This document shows positions 6,569 through 7,409 of a stretch of DNA of 7,409 nucleotides, piece after piece. The stretch is from NCBI GenBank assembly GCA_027083715.1, contig JALWNR010000116.1, positions 1-7,409 of the forward strand, in the 5' to 3' direction. The notes beneath the pieces were generated by a model, which worked only from the letters and a program-made list of their open reading frames with translations, was not told the DNA's origin and searched no databases. This DNA is from Bacteroidales bacterium. GTDB lineage: Bacteria; Bacteroidota; Bacteroidia; Bacteroidales; NBLH01. The position numbers and the translations under genes were made by a program. Numbering within the stretch: the stretch's first letter is position 1; each line of letters starts with the position of its first letter.

Positions 6569-7324
6569 TTACTGAAAAAACATCAACCTGCCTCTTCCAC
6601 ATGTAGCATCGCCCCAAAAACCAAAAAAGTAATTTATTCCAAGCATCATTTTAATACTAAAAGGGTTCGTTGCTGCTCCTGTGTTAGTTCCATTAAATAT
6701 TCCGTCGTTGAGCACATAAAAATTATCATCGTTAACAAAATTACCAAACATATAGGTGCTTCTTAAACCTAAGTTAACTGAAATTCTATCACCACGAACC
6801 AGCGAAAAACCAAGCCCGAACATTAAACCTGTATTTTTTTCTGAAAAATTTTGTAGATAATTATTGCGTGGAAGAAATGAATATTCTGCATCATTACTTT
6901 CTTCGGCTGATTTTAAAGTACTGAATACAGGACCTGCTTCTACATAAAAACCATAATCATTGGTATAGCGCAGTTCAAAAATCCAGTCCTGAGATTTAAA
7001 ATTTTGTGTTTTCGTATATGGAGTTAAAGGATCGCCGGGAATCAGCTCATAGCTTTGTTTGAAATTTTCTGATATTCCTTCAACAAATACTCCTACATAA
7101 TCGCCAAAAGTAATACCAAATCGACCTCCGAAATTATAAGCTCCTGTAAAAAAATTGATGCTGGCATTTTCTTCGGCAGAAACATCGCTATTAAAAAGTA
7201 TAGTACTGCCATAGCCTCCTTTTAGTTCAAGACTCAGCCATTTTATCATTGTGCTTCCTCTGCGTTGTGCAGATATTATTACTGAAAATGATAATAAAAC
7301 AATCAATAAATTTATTTTTTTCAT
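6569..7324 (-). CDS. Predicted outer-membrane beta-barrel protein
   Basis: A 251-residue protein starts MKKINLLIVLLSFSVIISA and has a likely signal peptidase I site after A19 (SA-QRR). The mature part has many alternating, aromatic-rich strands with glycine turns: LSLELKGGYGSTILF, FGGRFGITFGDYVGVFVEG, YGFYVEAGPVFSTL, TGLMFGLGFSLV, ISVNLGLRSTYMFG and FSIKMMLGINYFFGF. Hydrophilic loops separate them. This pattern fits a small outer-membrane barrel. The C-terminus ends in ...RLMFFQ, after a short tail with GDATCGRGR. No family is named with confidence. The frame is open to 7390, but the ATG at 7324 is preferred because it starts the signal peptide and the promoter element lies inside the longer reading. 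The gene converges with the prenyl synthase gene, with only 19 bp between the stops. Function unknown. Confidence 0.8.
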   Translation of the reverse strand: MKKINLLIVLLSFSVIISAQRRGSTMIKWLSLELKGGYGSTILFNSDVSAEENASINFFTGAYNFGGRFGITFGDYVGVFVEGISENFKQSYELIPGDPLTPYTKTQNFKSQDWIFELRYTNDYGFYVEAGPVFSTLKSAEESNDAEYSFLPRNNYLQNFSEKNTGLMFGLGFSLVRGDRISVNLGLRSTYMFGNFVNDDNFYVLNDGIFNGTNTGAATNPFSIKMMLGINYFFGFWGDATCGRGRLMFFQ

Positions 7325-7345
7325 AATATTGAGTTTAGGTTTTAG

Positions 7346-7353
7346 CAAATATA
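7346..7353 (-). promoter_or_regulatory. Minus-7 promoter element for the barrel protein gene
   Basis: The minus strand reads TATATTTG, an exact TAnnTTTG match, 21 bp before the ATG at 7324, implying a short leader of about 12-16 nt. The minus-33 region has only a degenerate GTTA. Its location within the extended open frame supports the downstream start. Confidence 0.6.
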
Positions 7354-7409
7354 AGAAAAACTTATAATTTATTAACGATGTTACATTCATTTAATTGTAA
7401 TGCAAACAT

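Noticed and set aside
7325..7390. Twenty-two-residue N-terminal extension of the barrel protein
   Set aside because: It would place residues before a canonical MKK signal peptide, and an exact minus-7 promoter match lies within it at 7346-7353.

Overview
The window looks like a chromosomal segment of a low-GC member of the Bacteroidota. Three things point there: exact or near matches to the TAnnTTTG minus-7 promoter element upstream of genes, start codons without purine-rich Shine-Dalgarno sites, and Bacteroidota-style exported proteins (a short LSSC lipobox lipoprotein and a small outer-membrane barrel with an MKK...SAQ signal). Genus or species cannot be read from the sequence.

Layout. Bases 1-565 hold no credible gene but contain a cluster of short hairpins (276-288, 376-388, 444-456) and a bipartite palindrome (400-446) that resemble REP-type elements. 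Two minus-strand genes follow: a small unknown lipoprotein (566-1195) and an NhaA-type Na+/H+ antiporter (1281-2612). A 616-bp gap (2613-3228) separates them from the plus-strand genes. In the middle of this gap lies a 338-bp island (2761-3098) of about 39% GC, against about 17-21% in its flanks. It is bounded by 17-bp imperfect inverted repeats and filled with nested, non-crossing stem-loops. On the plus strand, a 774-residue RND/MMPL-type transporter (3229-5553) and a trans-type polyprenyl diphosphate synthase (5575-6549) are 21 bp apart and probably share a transcript. A convergent minus-strand gene for a predicted outer-membrane beta-barrel protein (6569-7324) closes the window.

How the parts fit. 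The antiporter handles Na+/H+ exchange and shows no specific link to its neighbours. The transporter/prenyl-synthase pair suggests that synthesis and export or trafficking of an isoprenoid lipid are coupled, but this rests on gene order only. The two exported proteins have no assignable function. The most unusual feature is the folded island at 2761-3098, which could be a foldback/MITE-like repeat or a structured RNA. No defence system, CRISPR array, tRNA, rRNA or intact transposase gene was seen.
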